A program made the translations under genes and the position numbers. The notes below the pieces were generated by a model. It made no database searches. It worked only from the letters and a program-made list of their open reading frames with translations, and was not told where the DNA came from. Below, piece by piece: positions 1-11,850 of a stretch of DNA of 64,000 nucleotides. The stretch is from Cotesia glomerata (lineage: Eukaryota > Arthropoda > Insecta > Hymenoptera > Braconidae). Position 1 is the first letter of the stretch. Each line of letters opens with the position of its first letter. The DNA is taken from positions 8,184,469 to 8,248,468 of the forward strand of contig NC_058166.1 in the NCBI RefSeq assembly GCF_020080835.1, given 5' to 3'.

Positions 1-1348
1 ATTAAGACTAACTCTGCCAAGAAACGTCAAACTCGTAGCATATGCAGACGACGTAGCCGTAGTGATCGTTGCCAAACATCTTGACGAGATAAACCATGTG
101 TTCGATCTCACTTTCGAGCGCGTTAACCGGTGGATGGACGCAGTGAACCTGCAACTGGCGCAACACAAAACTGAGGCAGTGCTTATTACCAGCAGGAAAG
201 TGGTAGAGACAATTAAGCTGAAAGTCGCCGAACAAGAAATCACATCACAACCTTATATTCGATATTTAGGAGTGATGCTTGATGCCCGACTCAACTTTAA
301 GCAGCAGGTAGAACACGTCAGTGCCAAGGCGTCAGCAGTGGGAACAAGTCTAGCACGACTGATGCCGAACATCGGAGGGCCAAAGCAGAGCAGAAGGGTA
401 CTGTTATCATCTGTAGTCACATCGGTGCTTACATATGGTATATCTATTTGGACCAACGCTCTCGAGATGCAAGAATCATGGAGGAAGGCTGGACCAGTAT
501 ACCGACGGTGTGCCTTAAGAGTCGCCAGCGCCTTCCGCACAATATCCGAGGAAGCAGTGTGCGTTATTTCCGGAACTCTGCCTCTCAGAGTCCTCGCTGA
601 GGAAAGACGGAACCTTTATCATCGTAAAAGGTCAACTACACTAAGCGCTGAAGAGCTCAGAACTGAAGAACGGCAAAACAGCTTCGACCGATGGCAGCTC
701 CAGTGGGACGCTGCAGAAAAAGGAAGATGGACGTATCGTCTTATACCGAGGATCGACGACTGGCTGAACCGGAGTCATGGAGAGGTTAACTACTACCTTA
801 CGCAGATGTTGTCAGGACACGGCTGCTTCCGAGCCTATCTTCACCGCTTTAAGCACGACGATTCTCCGGAGTGCCCATCCTGCCCAGGTGTCGCTGAAGA
901 CGTGGAGCACGTGATCTTTGCATGTCCTCGTTTTAACCAACAGCGCGATGAATTAGAGAAGATTCTAAAAAGAGAATTCAACCGGAGACAATAGTAGAAG
1001 AAATGCTGTCATCAGAAGCTGTCTGGAACGCCACGAGCACCTTTGCCACTGAAGTGCTTACAGAGTTGCGGTCCATCGAGAGAAAAAGAGCAGAAAACAG
1101 AAACTAGAAGGGAGATAGAAATAAAAAACATCTTAGCCACCAGAAGGAAGAGCGGCAGCTAATTCCTCCCCCCGCGAAGAAATGCCTTACGGCGGTACCA
1201 TGGGGGATCAGAGGATAGAAGAGAAAGGGGTTTAGGGTTTAGTGGGTAGGGGCGTTAGTGTCGAGTTAGTATGACGCTGCGTCGAGTCGCCACATATCCA
1301 GGCCAAACAGCTATGCCTAGAATCCGTAAAAAGGATTCCCCCCCCTAC
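1..1348 (+). mobile_element. R1-clade (Mino/Waldo-like) retrotransposon, copy 1, 3' part
   Basis: This is the 3' portion of a non-LTR retrotransposon cut by the window edge. It holds the end of ORF2 and a roughly 240-base 3' UTR, then an A-run leading into (AC)n. The 3' UTR is almost identical to that of copies 2 and 3, including a G-rich stretch with two TTTAGGG units near 1228-1243. Mino and Waldo families of the R1 clade are known to insert into (AC)n or (ACAY)n microsatellites, and this arrangement fits. The next copy begins inside the AC tract. Assignment to Mino rather than Waldo is inferred from the target only. Confidence 0.85.
2..1107 (+). pseudogene. ORF2 C-terminal part (reverse transcriptase tail), frameshifted
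   Basis: The frame is open from base 2 and starts inside the reverse transcriptase palm, with the catalytic motif AYADDVA at about residues 13-19. The thumb region follows, then a C-terminal CCHC zinc motif (CPSCPG...H...C) typical of R1-clade ORF2. The frame stops at 994. A one-base loss near 965-980 explains this, because another frame continues with the family C-terminus (ending ERKRAENRN) to a stop at 1107. The product would reverse-transcribe the element RNA at its nicked target. This copy is inactive as written; the 5' part lies outside the window. Confidence 0.88.
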
Positions 1349-1360
1349 AAAAAAAAAAAA

Positions 1361-1399
<39 letters not shown>
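1349..1399. repeat. A-run plus (AC)n microsatellite between copies 1 and 2
   Basis: About 16 A residues are followed by roughly 18 CA units. It forms the 3' tail of copy 1 and the target tract in which copy 2 begins. Long Val-Cys or Thr-His reading frames across it are artefacts of the dinucleotide. Confidence 0.95.
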
Positions 1400-1401
<2 letters not shown>

Positions 1402-1893
1402 GGGGCAGAAGAGATACTGCTACCGGGCGCGTCTCCCCGAGCGGATGGGAGAACGCTCGCTGTCCTTGGATGACACTTAATCTCTTAGTTGATGAGGTAC
1501 AGCGGGTAGGAGCCAAGCAAAATAACCAAACAAAATACGCTCCCGTGGACAAAACTCCCCTTTAATGGGTTGGTCGCACTAACTGACCTAACAAGACGAT
1601 CGTTCTCTGCTGTGACCCACTGGGAGTGACCGGAACCTCGTGTCGTAGTTTCCGACGATGCAGGCCACGGCTGATGTGAGCTTGCTCTGCCGAGGTGTAA
1701 GTTGCAGCAGTGGATCAGGAGCCAGCCACTTCGGGCCTTGATCAGGAAGTACGCAGTGAGTGTTAGAGATCGGAATCTTCACCGCTCCGAGCGAGTCTAG
1801 TCCGTCCGTGTATTCCGGGGCTGGCTAAGTGTCGGCTAGGCCTCAGGGAACTGGGGTAGGAGTACTATCTCCGAGGGTACACCGTTCCTAGTT

Positions 1894-3294
1894 ATGACAA
1901 CCCGCTCCACTCCGTACGATGCGCTGGTGAATTTAAAAGTATGAGTAAAATTCAGGAAAACAACAATAGTGAAAACGGGCCTCATGCCCAACAAGCAGCG
2001 ATTGAAGCAAGCGCTGAAATGAAGCGGTCGCAAGCGTTTGAACGCCTTGAAAAGCTGACCAGTGAGCTAAATGACTTCATCCAATCTAAGGTCAATATCC
2101 ACAAGGAGATTAAGACCAAGACGACCAGCGTAGCCAATGCCCTCCAGAGATTCAAGAAACTTGATGAAGAATGGTGTTTAACAGTACGACGCACTTCTCG
2201 CACTACACCGGAGAGAAGCATTCAAGCAACTATCGTCAATGAAGAAGCAATGGACACTGGAGCCGAAGGTGACGGTGAATCAGTCGCGGAAGACAGAATC
2301 AGAACTAGCAGCAAGTCAACTAAGAGAAAAGATCGATCTTCTCCCGACCCAACGATCTGCCAAGTTGTGAAGAAAAAGGACCTGAAACCAAGCCCTCCGA
2401 AAAACACGGCAGTGCAGAACGCCGGAAAAAAGAGGTGACTGAATGGCAGAAGGTCCAATCCAAGAAGGAGAAGAAGGAGCAAGCGAGAGAGCGGTTACCA
2501 AAACAACCGGAGAACAAATCTCGGCCGGAGCCTAGGGGGGAAAACCGGCGAAAATTCACCAAACCAGATGCCTTAATTATTCGACCCGTTGAGAAGGCAA
2601 AATATGCCGAGATACTGCGTCGGATTAAAAAGATGTCCCACCAGATCAGACCCGTGACGTCGTTGACAAGGTTCAAAAGACGAATGATGGGAATATGCTC
2701 ATTACGCTTTCCAGAAAGACCGCAGACAAAGGACAAGCTTTGCTGAAGACCATCAAGAGCATCCTTAAAGAAGAAGCGCAAGTCATCTGTAAAGGCCCAG
2801 AGGAACAGCTTGAAATCCGGGACATTGACGACGAAACAACTAAAGACGATGTCCGGAAGGCCTTACAAGAGGCAGCTGGAAATGACTACGAAATACCTGA
2901 AGATGTCATTAAAATTCGTCCGGCCTACAGAGGTACTCAAACTGCTTCGGTACGATTGCCAGCAGCAATAGTGCAGAAGATACTTGGAAAGACAGGCAAA
3001 ATAAGGATTGGCTGGGTAAATTGCCGTGTCAGAGCAATTAAGACACCATTACGATGCTATAAGTGCTGGCACTTTGGGCACACTACTGCTCAATGTAAAA
3101 GCGAAGTCGACCGATCTGGGCTTTGCATCAAATGTGGGCAAACAGGTCATCAAGCTGCTCAATGCCAAAATAAAGTGAAATGTGCGTTATGTGCGGAAAA
3201 ACCTGGCTCTCAGGACACTGCTCACCGGTCTGGTTCTGGCCGATGTCCAGTCTTCCAAGAAGCACTCCAGAAGCTGACAAATAAACGAACATGA
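1894..3294 (+). pseudogene. ORF1 (gag-like, zinc knuckles) of copy 2, frameshifted
   Basis: The start is chosen at the ATG at 1894 because copy 3 has its ORF1 ATG at the equivalent place (MxTRSTPYDAL). The frame is lost within about 17 codons, again near 2430 and near 2700, so the protein survives in three overlapping pieces (1941-2438, 2435-2746, 2695-3294). The last piece has an RNA-binding-like segment and three cysteine knuckles: CYKCWHFGHTTAQC, CIKCGQTGHQAAQC and a longer C/H cluster. The family role is to coat the element RNA and escort it to the target. Compared with copy 3 it also lacks an acidic/basic linker of several dozen residues. Confidence 0.85.
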
Positions 3295-6268
3295 GGATAC
3301 TGCAGCTTAACATCAATCACTGCGAAGCTGCGCATGACCTGCTTATGCAGACAGTACGGGAATTAAAGCTCGACGTTGTGCTTTTATCGGAGCCATATAA
3401 ACATTTAGCTGGACAACCTTGGGAGACGGATATCACCACGAAAGCTGTGATCTGGGCTTGTGGTAAGCTCCCTTTCCAGAGTGTAGCTACCAATGGCAGC
3501 GCTGGCTTTGTAGCAGCATCAGTAGATGGCATCCGTTTTTACAGCTGCTACGCACCACCTAGCCTCTCAATTGCTGAGTTTACTGACTTCTTGGATCGAC
3601 TGACCGAGGACGCGAAGCAACATCATCCAGTGGCGATAGCCGGGGACTTTAACGCCTGGGCAGTGGACTGGGGCAGTAAGCAGACTAATGCACGAGGAAG
3701 AGAGCTGCTAGAAGCTCTTTCTACACTAGATGTAGTCTTGCTCAACAGTGGTGACACGCCGACCTACACCAAAGGTGACGCAAGCTCGATTGTAGACGTC
3801 ACTTTTGTCAGTACCAGCCTTGCTAAAGGTAACACTAACTGGAAGGTACTGGACATCTACACTGCCAGTGACCATCATGCGATACTCTGGGAAACGTCAA
3901 ACGACCAGAACCTCCGGGGCCTATCAAGCAATTTAACACCGTCGGTTGGAAGGTGAAATCTCTTGACCCAGAAGTATTGCTAATAGCCCTCGATAGTGAT
4001 CCGATAGAGACTGGATGTGCAGAAGAACATACTAAGGCTCTGATGATGCGAGTAACACAAGCTTGTGATGCCAGTATGCCTCGCAAACGTGTTATGAATT
4101 CAAGACCTGCGGTACACTGGTGGAATGATCATATCAGCAACCTCCGTAAAGAGTGTCATCGAAAGAGAAGAATATCACAGCGTGGCTATCAACGACCTTA
4201 CTCTGCAGTGCTGATCGCAGAGTACAAGAAAGCTCGTCGTGAACTTAATAAGGCCATAAAAGAGAGCAAAAGAAGATGCTGGAAAGAGCTCATATACGAG
4301 GTCGACAAAGACGTGTGGGGTCGGCCGTATAAGGTGGTCATGACGCACCTGAAGAAACAACAAATGCCGTCACCTACGTGTCCCCAACTCCTTCAGAAAA
4401 TCGTCACTGCGCTGTTTCCACAGCAACACAGTCTCAATTATCAGTCAACGCAAGATGAACTGGACGACATTCCACCTGTCACTGAAGAAGAATTGTTGGA
4501 GGCCTGTAATCGGGTAGGAAATAATAAAGCGCCGGGATTGGACGGAATCCCTAATATAGCCTTGAAAACCATCATAAAGGCAGCACCAACATTATTTCTA
4601 GACGCTTACAACGCATGCCTCAAGGAGCGGACTTTTCCTCGTAAGTGGAAACAGCAACGGTTAGTACTTTTACCTAAAGGAAAGAAACCGCCAGAAGAAC
4701 CGTCATCTTACCGACCACTCTGCATGCTAGATACGGCGGGTAAGATATTTGAGCGTATCATCCATCAGCGAATAGATGCAGTAGTCGACCCACTCTTGGC
4801 AGACAACCAGTATGGATTCCGGAAAGGACGATCAACCCTGGACGCGATCAACCTGGTTGTTAATACGGCCAAAGAGGCAATCGCAGGAACTAGATGGAAG
4901 GGTGGAACGAAGAAGTACTGCCTGGTGGCTGCCTTGGACATCAAAAATGCTTTCAATTCCGCTAATTGGGACTGCATCATGCAAGCTCTCGACGAGAAGA
5001 ACGTGCCAACATATCTTCGCAGACTAGTGATTAGCTATTTTACAGATAGAGTGCTGAAATACGATACAAAGAATGGTCCAAAAGAGTATGATATAACCGG
5101 TGGTGTGCCACAGGGCTCTGTTCTTGGTCCACTTCTGTGGAATATCATGTATGACGGGCTCCTGAGACTGAAGCTTCCAAGATGTGTCAAACTGGTAGCG
5201 TATGCGGATGATGTTGCCGCAGTGATCGTCGCCAAACACCTCGACGAGATTCAACATCTGTTTGACATCACTTTTGAGAAGATCAACCAGTGGATGGATA
5301 CAGTGAACCTACAACTGGCCAAGCAGAAGACCGAAGCAGTGCTTATTACCAGCCGAAAAGAAGTTGAAACAATTAAGATTAATGTCGGTGACCGAGAAAT
5401 CACATCACAACCATTTATCCGTTATCTGGGAGTGATGCTGGATGCACGACTCAACTTCAAACAGCAGGTGGAACATGTCAGTGCCAAAGCGTCAGTAGTG
5501 AGGGCTAGTCTCGCACGGCTGATGCCTAACATCGGAGGCCCAATGCAGAGCAGGAGGCTACTATTGTCATCAGTAGTCACATCAGTGCTCACTTACGGAA
5601 TATCCATTTGGGCTGATGCACTGGAAACCCAAGAATCATGGAGAAAAGCTGGACCAATATACCGACAGAGTGCCCTACGAGTAGCTAGTGCCTTCCGCAC
5701 TCTATCAGAAGAAGCAGTGTGCGTCATTGCTGGAACCCTACCTCTTAGAGTTCTAGCAGAGGAAAGACGGGCCCTTTACCAACGAAAAAGGTCAACTGCA
5801 CTGAGCCCGGAAGAACTTAGAATTGAAGAACGGCAAAAGAGCATAGGCCGATGGCAACTACAATGGGATGCTGCAGAGAAGGGTAGGTGGACGCACCGTC
5901 TCATACCTCGGGTCGACATTTGGCTTAACCGGAATCACGGTGAGGTCAATTACTATCTTACGCAGATGTTGTCGGGACATGGGTGTTTTCGAGAGTATCT
6001 ACACCGCTTTAAGCACGATGACTCTTCGGAGTGCCCGTCCTGCCCAGGAGCTGCTGAAGACGCGGAGCACGTCTTCTTTGTATGTCCTCGTTTCGATCCA
6101 CAGCGTGAAGAACTGGAGAGGATCCTGAACCAGAGAATGCAACCAGATTCACTAGTAGAAGCAATGTTGTCATCAGAAGCTGCCTGGAACGCTACCAACA
6201 CGTTTGCAACAGAAGTCCTTAAAGACTTGCGTTCCACCGAAAGAAAAAGAGCAAATAGCAGAAGATAG
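3291..6268 (+). pseudogene. ORF2 (endonuclease + reverse transcriptase) of copy 2, one frameshift
   Basis: Residues 1-222 form an apurinic-type endonuclease: N7, E34 in SEPY, GDFN at about 118-121 and SDHH at about 193-196. After a one-base shift near 3905-3915 the frame continues from 3953 to 6268 with the reverse transcriptase (motifs LDIKNAFNSANW, GVPQGSVLGP and AYADDVA) and a C-terminal CCHC zinc motif. The intact product would be close to 990 residues, normal for R1-clade ORF2. R1-clade endonucleases set target specificity, here presumably AC repeats. Only the single frameshift visibly inactivates it. Confidence 0.9.
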
Positions 6269-6499
6269 AAGGAAGATAGTTAACACCTTAGCCACCAGAA
6301 GGAAGAGCAGTAGCTAGATCCTCCCTTCACGAAGTAATGCCTGACGGCGGTTTCCATGAGGGATTAGAGGAAAGAAGGAAAAGGGGTTTAGGGTTTAGTG
6401 GGTAGGGGCGTTAGTGTCGAGTTAGTATGACGCTGCGTCGAGTCGCCACATATCCAGGCCAAACAGCTATGCCTAGAATCCGTAAAAAGGATTCCCCCC

Positions 6500-6501
<2 letters not shown>

Positions 6502-6563
<62 letters not shown>
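6502..6563. repeat. (AC)n microsatellite between copies 2 and 3
   Basis: About 31 CA units follow directly after the run of C residues ending copy 2. Copy 3 starts at its right edge with exactly the same 5' bases (CTCGGGGCAG) as copy 2 at its own AC tract. Confidence 0.95.
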
Positions 6564-6565
<2 letters not shown>

Positions 6566-7057
6566 GGGGCAGAAGAGATACTGCTACCGGGCGCGTCTCC
6601 CCGAGCGGATGGGAGAACGCTCGCTGTCCTTGGATGACACTTAATCTCTTAGTTGATGAGGTACAGCGGGTAGGAGCCAAGCAAAATAACCAAACAAAAT
6701 AAGCTCCCGTGGACAAAACTCCCCTTTAATGGGTTGGTCACACTAACTGACCTAGCAAGACGATTGGTTCCTGCTGTAACTCACTGGGAGTGTCCGGAAC
6801 CTGTATCGTAGTTTCCGACGATGCAGGCCACGGCTGATGTGAGCTTGCTCTGCCGAGGTGAAAGTTGCAGCAGTGGATCAGGAGCCAGCCACTTCGGGCC
6901 TTGATCAGGAAGTACGCAGTGAGTGTTAGAGATCGGAATCTTCACCGCTCCGAGCGAGTCTAGTCCGTCCGTGTATTCCGGGACTGGCTAAGTGTCGGCT
7001 AGGCCTCAGGGAACTGGGGTAGGAGTACTATCTCCGAGGGTACACCCGTTCCTAGTT

Positions 7058-8518
7058 ATGGCAACCCGCTCCACTCCGTACGATGCGCTGGTAAATCAAA
7101 AAAGTATGAGTACGTTACAGGAAACAAACATGAATAGAAACGGGCTTCATGCTCAACAAGCAGCGATTGAAGCAAGCGCTGACATGAAGAGAACGCAAGC
7201 GTTGGAGCGCCTTGAGAAGCTGACCATTGAGCTGCAAGAGTTTGTCCAAACTAAGGTCAATATCCACAAGGAGATAAAGACCAAGACAACCGGTGTAGTC
7301 AATGCTCTTGGAAGATTCAAGAAACTGGACGAAGAATGGCGCTCATCATTACACCGCACCCCTTGTGCTACATCGGAGAGAAACAGTCAAGTGGTTGTTG
7401 AAGAAGCGATGGACACTGGAGCCGAAGGTGACGGAGAATCAGTCGCTGAAGAAGAAAGTGAAACTATCACAACGGCAGAGACTGAATCCTTTGACCAAGA
7501 CGGCCGCATCCTGAGGAAGTTGAAAAGAAAAATTCGTTCTCCCGAAGGCGGAGCTTTTCATACTCCCAAGAAGCTGAAAGACGTTGGACCTGGTCATCCC
7601 ATCAAGAAGCAGGAAGTGGTTAAGGATCTTCCACAAAACTCTTGTGAACAGAACAAGAAGCCAGGCTGGGAAAAGGTGCAGTCCAGAAAGGACAAGAAGA
7701 AGGAGCGCAAGAAACTGCTCCCAGAAAAACCTCTGGTGCCTCCACCGAAGCCGAACCAGAAGCCAAGAAGAACAGCAACGAGACCGGAGGCACTTATTAT
7801 CCGTCCAGCGAACAAAGATAAGTATTCTGAAATACTTACACGGATCAAGGCGGACGTTCGCCCAGATCAGGTCCGCAACACAGTCGAGAAGATACGCAGG
7901 ACCGCGACAGGGAACATTCTCATCACGCTGTCGAAAGGCAGTAGTGATAGAGGTAAAGACCTGCAGAAGACTATCGCGGGAATACTTAAGGAGGACGCAA
8001 ATGTCATTAGTACAGGACCTGAAGAAGACCTGGAAATTCGCGATATTGACGATACTACAACTAAAGATGACATTCTAACAGCTTTACAAGAGGCAGCTGG
8101 AAACGATTGTGGTATAACAGTAGAGGCCATTAAAATTCGTAAGGTCTTACGTAGCAGAACACAAATTGCGTCGGTGACTCTGGCAGCAACGGTAGCGCAG
8201 AAAGTGGTAGGAGAACACGGTAAGATTAGGATCGGCTGGACCAATTGTCGTATTAGAACAGTACTAAGACCAGTCCGATGTTATAAATGCTGGCATTTTG
8301 GACACCGTGCGGTTCAGTGCACAAGTAAAGTCGACCGCTCCAAACTTTGCATTAAATGTGGAGAAGAGGGACACAAAATCGCCGAATGTAATAAGCCTGC
8401 TAAATGCGCACTGTGTGCGGATCAATCCGGTACAGAGAATAACGCCCATCATGCCGGCACAAGCAGATGCCCAGTATACCAAGAGGCACTCAAGAAGATA
8501 ACTGATAAACGAAAATGA
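7058..8518 (+). CDS. ORF1 gag-like protein, intact, three zinc knuckles
   Basis: This is a complete 486-residue frame if read from the ATG at 7058. An in-frame ATG exists upstream at 6992, but 7058 matches the homologous start of copy 2. The N-terminal part (about residues 30-110) is helical and charged, followed by an acidic stretch and a lysine-rich basic linker (about 150-270). A domain with EDLEIRDIDD lies around residues 325-340. The C-terminus carries CYKCWHFGHRAVQC, CIKCGEEGHKIAEC and a third C/H cluster. Proteins of this family bind the retrotransposon RNA. The stop overlaps the ORF2 start as ATGA. Expression cannot be judged from sequence. Confidence 0.88.
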   Translation: MATRSTPYDALVNQKSMSTLQETNMNRNGLHAQQAAIEASADMKRTQALERLEKLTIELQEFVQTKVNIHKEIKTKTTGVVNALGRFKKLDEEWRSSLHRTPCATSERNSQVVVEEAMDTGAEGDGESVAEEESETITTAETESFDQDGRILRKLKRKIRSPEGGAFHTPKKLKDVGPGHPIKKQEVVKDLPQNSCEQNKKPGWEKVQSRKDKKKERKKLLPEKPLVPPPKPNQKPRRTATRPEALIIRPANKDKYSEILTRIKADVRPDQVRNTVEKIRRTATGNILITLSKGSSDRGKDLQKTIAGILKEDANVISTGPEEDLEIRDIDDTTTKDDILTALQEAAGNDCGITVEAIKIRKVLRSRTQIASVTLAATVAQKVVGEHGKIRIGWTNCRIRTVLRPVRCYKCWHFGHRAVQCTSKVDRSKLCIKCGEEGHKIAECNKPAKCALCADQSGTENNAHHAGTSRCPVYQEALKKITDKRK

Positions 8519-11492
8519 GAATACTGCAGCTAAACATCAATCACTGTGAAGCGGCACATGATTTGCTCATGCAGACAGTACGTGAACAGAAGCTTGACCT
8601 TGTGCTTATATCGGAACCGTATAAACACCTCGGCGGCCAACCATGGGAAACTGACTGCACCAAAAAAGCTGTCATATGGTCCTGTCGCAAGCTCCCCTTC
8701 CAGAGTGTCGTTAACAATGGCAGCGCCGGCTTTGTAGCAGCATCGGTAGATGGCATCCGCTTTTACAGCTGCTACACACCACCTAGCCTCACTATTGTTG
8801 AATTCATGGACTTTCTGGATCGACTGACGGAGGACGCGAAGCAGTACTACCCAGTGGCAATAGCTGGAGACTTCAACGCCTGGGCAGTGGAATGGGGCAG
8901 CAAACACACCAACGCTCGAGGTAAAGAACTACTGGAAGCTTTTTCTACGTTAGATGTAGTATTGTTAAACAGCGGCGATGCGCCGACGTACACTAAAGGA
9001 GACGCAAGTTCTATTGTGGATCTTACTTTTGTCAGCAGCAGCCTCATCAGAGGAAACTACGACTGGAAGGTGATGGAGATCTACACGGCCAGCGATCACA
9101 ATGCGATTCTCTGGGAAGTATCAAAGGACCAGAATCCTAGAAGACCGGCTAAGAAACTTGACATCGTTGGGTGGAAGGTGAAATCCTTTGACCCAGGTGC
9201 TCTAGTAGCTGCCCTAAATAGTGAACCGCTTACTACTGGATCTGCAGAAGAAATGACCAAGGACTTGATGAAGAGAGTGACCCAGGCTTGCGACACCTGC
9301 ATGCCTCGTAAACGGGGCATGAACCAAAGACCTTCGGTGCACTGGTGGAACGAACACATCAGCTTCCTACGGAAAGAGTGTCTCAAGAAAAGAAGAATAT
9401 CTCAGCGTGGTTATCGGCGGCCTGACTCAGCGGAACTAGTCGCAGAATACAAGAAAGCTCGTCGAGACTTAAACAAAGCCATCAAGGATAGCAAGAAGAA
9501 CTGCTGGAAAGAGCTAATCAACGAGGTGGACAAAGACTTGTGGGGCAGACCTTACAAGGTAGTCATGGCAAACTTGAAATACCAGCCAATGCCGTCTCCT
9601 ACGTGTCCTCAACTCCTACAGAAGATCGTGACTGCACTGTTTCCACGACAGCGCGTTTTCAACTACCTGTTGACACAAGACGAACTGAATGATATCCCAC
9701 CTGTGACGAAAGAAGAACTGATGGAAGCTTGTAACCGCGTCGGGAATAATAAAGCGCCGGGATTGGACGGAATCCCTAATATTGCCTTGAAAACATCTAT
9801 TAAAGCAGCGCCAGCGTTATTCCTCGATGTCTACAACATCTGCTTGAAGGAAGGGATTTTTCCTCGGAAGTGGAAACAACAACGGCTGGTACTACTTCCT
9901 AAAGGAAAAAGCCACCGGAAGAACCGTCATCTTATCGTCCACTCTGCATGTTGGATACAGCCGGTAAGATACTCGAACGTATAATCCACCAAAGGATAGA
10001 AGCAGTTGTCGATCCACTATTAGCAGACAATCAGTACGGATTTCGAAAAGGACGATCAACCCTGGACGCAATCAACCTGGTTGTCGGTATAGCCAAAGAC
10101 GCAATCGCCGGTACCAGATGGAAGGGTGGAACGAAGAAATATTGTCTGGTGGCAACCCTAGACATCAAAAATGCCTTCAACTCCGCCAACTGGGATCGCA
10201 TCATGCAAGCTCTTCAAGAGATGAACGTACCAGGATATCTACGAAGGATAGTCGCTAGCTACTTCACGAATAGAGTCCTTAGATATGACACGAAGAATGG
10301 TCCAAAGGAGTATGATGTTACTGGAGGCGTCCCGCAGGGTTCTGTTCTCGGTCCACTTCTCTGGAATATCATGTACAACGGATTGCTGAGACTGAAACTA
10401 CCAAGAAATGTCAAACTGGTAGCGTACGCGGACGACGTAGCCGTAGTAATCGTCGCCAAGCATATTGATGAGATAAATCATATGTTCACGATCACCTTTG
10501 AGCGAATTAACCAGTGGATGGACACAGTAAACCTACAACTGGCTAAACAGAAGACCGAGGCTGTACTTATCACTAGCAGAAAAGTGGTGGAAACGATCAA
10601 TTTAAACGTCGGAGACCAAGAAATCACATCCCAACCATTCATTCGATATCTGGGAGTGATGCTCGATTCCCGACTTAACTTCAAACAACAAGTTGAACAC
10701 GTGACCGCCAAAGCATCAGCAGTAGTGGCTAACCTAGTACGATTGATGCCCAACATCGGTGGCCCGAAGCAGACAAGGAGGTTATTGCTATCATCAGTAG
10801 TTACATCGGTCCTCACGTATGGGATATCCATTTGGTCCGACGCACTTGAGACCCAAGAATCATGGAGGAAAGCATGTCCGGTTTACCGACTGAGCGCGCT
10901 AAGAGTAGCCAGCGCCTTCCGAACAATATCAGAGGAAGCAGTGTGCGTCATTTCTGGAACTCTGCCGCTTAGAGTCTTAGCTAAAGAAAGACGGGCCCTT
11001 TACCATCGAAAGAGGTCAACTACACTGAGCGCTGAAGAACTAAGAACAGAAGAACGGCAGCACAGCATCTCGCGATGGCAACTTGAGTGGGACGCCGCAG
11101 CAAAAGGAAGATGGACACACCGCCTCATACCAAAGATCGACGTTTGGCTGAGCCGAAACCATGGTGAAGTCAACTATTACCTAACGCAGATGTTGTCAGG
11201 ACATGGGTGCTTTCGAGAGTATCTGCACCGCTTTAAGCACGACGATTCTCCGGAGTGCCCGTCTTGTCCAGGGGTTATTGAGGACGCAAGGCACGTTTTC
11301 TTTGTGTGTCCACGTTTCGATCCTCAGCGTGAGGAGTTAGAGAGGATCCTGAACTGGAGAATCCAACCAGAGACAATAGTAGATGCAATGTTGTCGAATC
11401 AAACTGCTTGGAACGCTACAAGCACTTTTGCCACAGAAGTGCTTACAGAGCTGCGTTCCATTGAAAGAAAAAGAGCAAATGACAGAAACTAG
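8515..11492 (+). pseudogene. ORF2 (endonuclease + reverse transcriptase) of copy 3, one frameshift
   Basis: The first frame (8515-9984) holds the endonuclease with LNIN, SEPY, GDFNAWAVEWG and SDHN motifs, and the start of the reverse transcriptase (KAPGLDGIPN, RLVLLPKGK). A one-base loss near 9905, where copy 2 reads Gly-Lys-Lys-Pro-Pro, shifts the frame. The remainder (frame open to 11492) has LDIKNAFNSANW, GVPQGSVLGP, AYADDVA and the C-terminal CCHC zinc motif. Apart from this shift the ORF appears full length, so loss of function may be recent. Confidence 0.9.
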
Positions 11493-11733
11493 AAGGAAGG
11501 AAAAATAACACCTTAGCCACCAGAAGGAATAGCGGTAGCTGGATCCTCCCCTCACGAAGTAATGCCTGACGGCGGTTTCCATGAGGGATTAGAGGAAAGA
11601 AGAAAAGGGGTTTAGGGTTTAGTGGGTAGGGGCGTTAGGGTCGAGTTTTAGTATGACACTGCGTCGAGTCGCCACATATCCAGGCCAAACAACTATGCCT
11701 GGAATCCGTAAGAAGGATTCCCCCCCCTAAGAT

Positions 11734-11738
11734 AAAAA

Positions 11739-11823
<85 letters not shown>

Positions 11824-11850
11824 GGCATACACATACAGGCATACAGACAC
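11734..11850. repeat. A-run, long (AC)n and degenerate ACAGGCAT tail
   Basis: About 22 A residues are followed by some 32 CA units and then two ATACAGGCAT-like units. This is the 3' tail of copy 3 merging with the original host microsatellite. Confidence 0.9.

Larger units (their letters stand above)
1400..6501 (+). mobile_element. R1-clade (Mino/Waldo-like) retrotransposon, copy 2, full length
   Basis: This is a complete unit: a 5' UTR of about 490 bases beginning inside the (AC)n tract, ORF1 (gag-like), ORF2 (endonuclease plus reverse transcriptase), a 3' UTR, and an AC tail. ORF1 stop and ORF2 start overlap as ATGA, suggesting coupled translation of ORF2. Both ORFs carry frameshifts, so the copy is dead. 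Its UTRs are nearly identical to those of copy 3, while its ORFs differ by roughly 15-20% by eye. Confidence 0.9.
6564..11733 (+). mobile_element. R1-clade (Mino/Waldo-like) retrotransposon, copy 3, full length
   Basis: This is a complete unit with a roughly 495-base 5' UTR, an intact ORF1, an ORF2 with one frameshift, a 3' UTR and an A-run/(AC)n tail. It is the best-preserved copy here. The (AC)n tail runs into the flank of the dispersed repeat at 11820-11984, so the original landing site of the array was the microsatellite of that repeat. Confidence 0.9.

Noticed and set aside
1228..1245. Telomere-like TTTAGGG units
   Set aside because: Only two units, always inside the conserved 3' UTR of the first R1-clade family (also near 6386, 11610 and 26445), and the common insect telomere repeat is TTAGG.
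1232..1552. Reading frames across AC/GT tracts here and at 6411-6716, 11635-11853 and 21496-21777
   Set aside because: They are open only because of dinucleotide repeats (Val-Cys or Thr-His runs).
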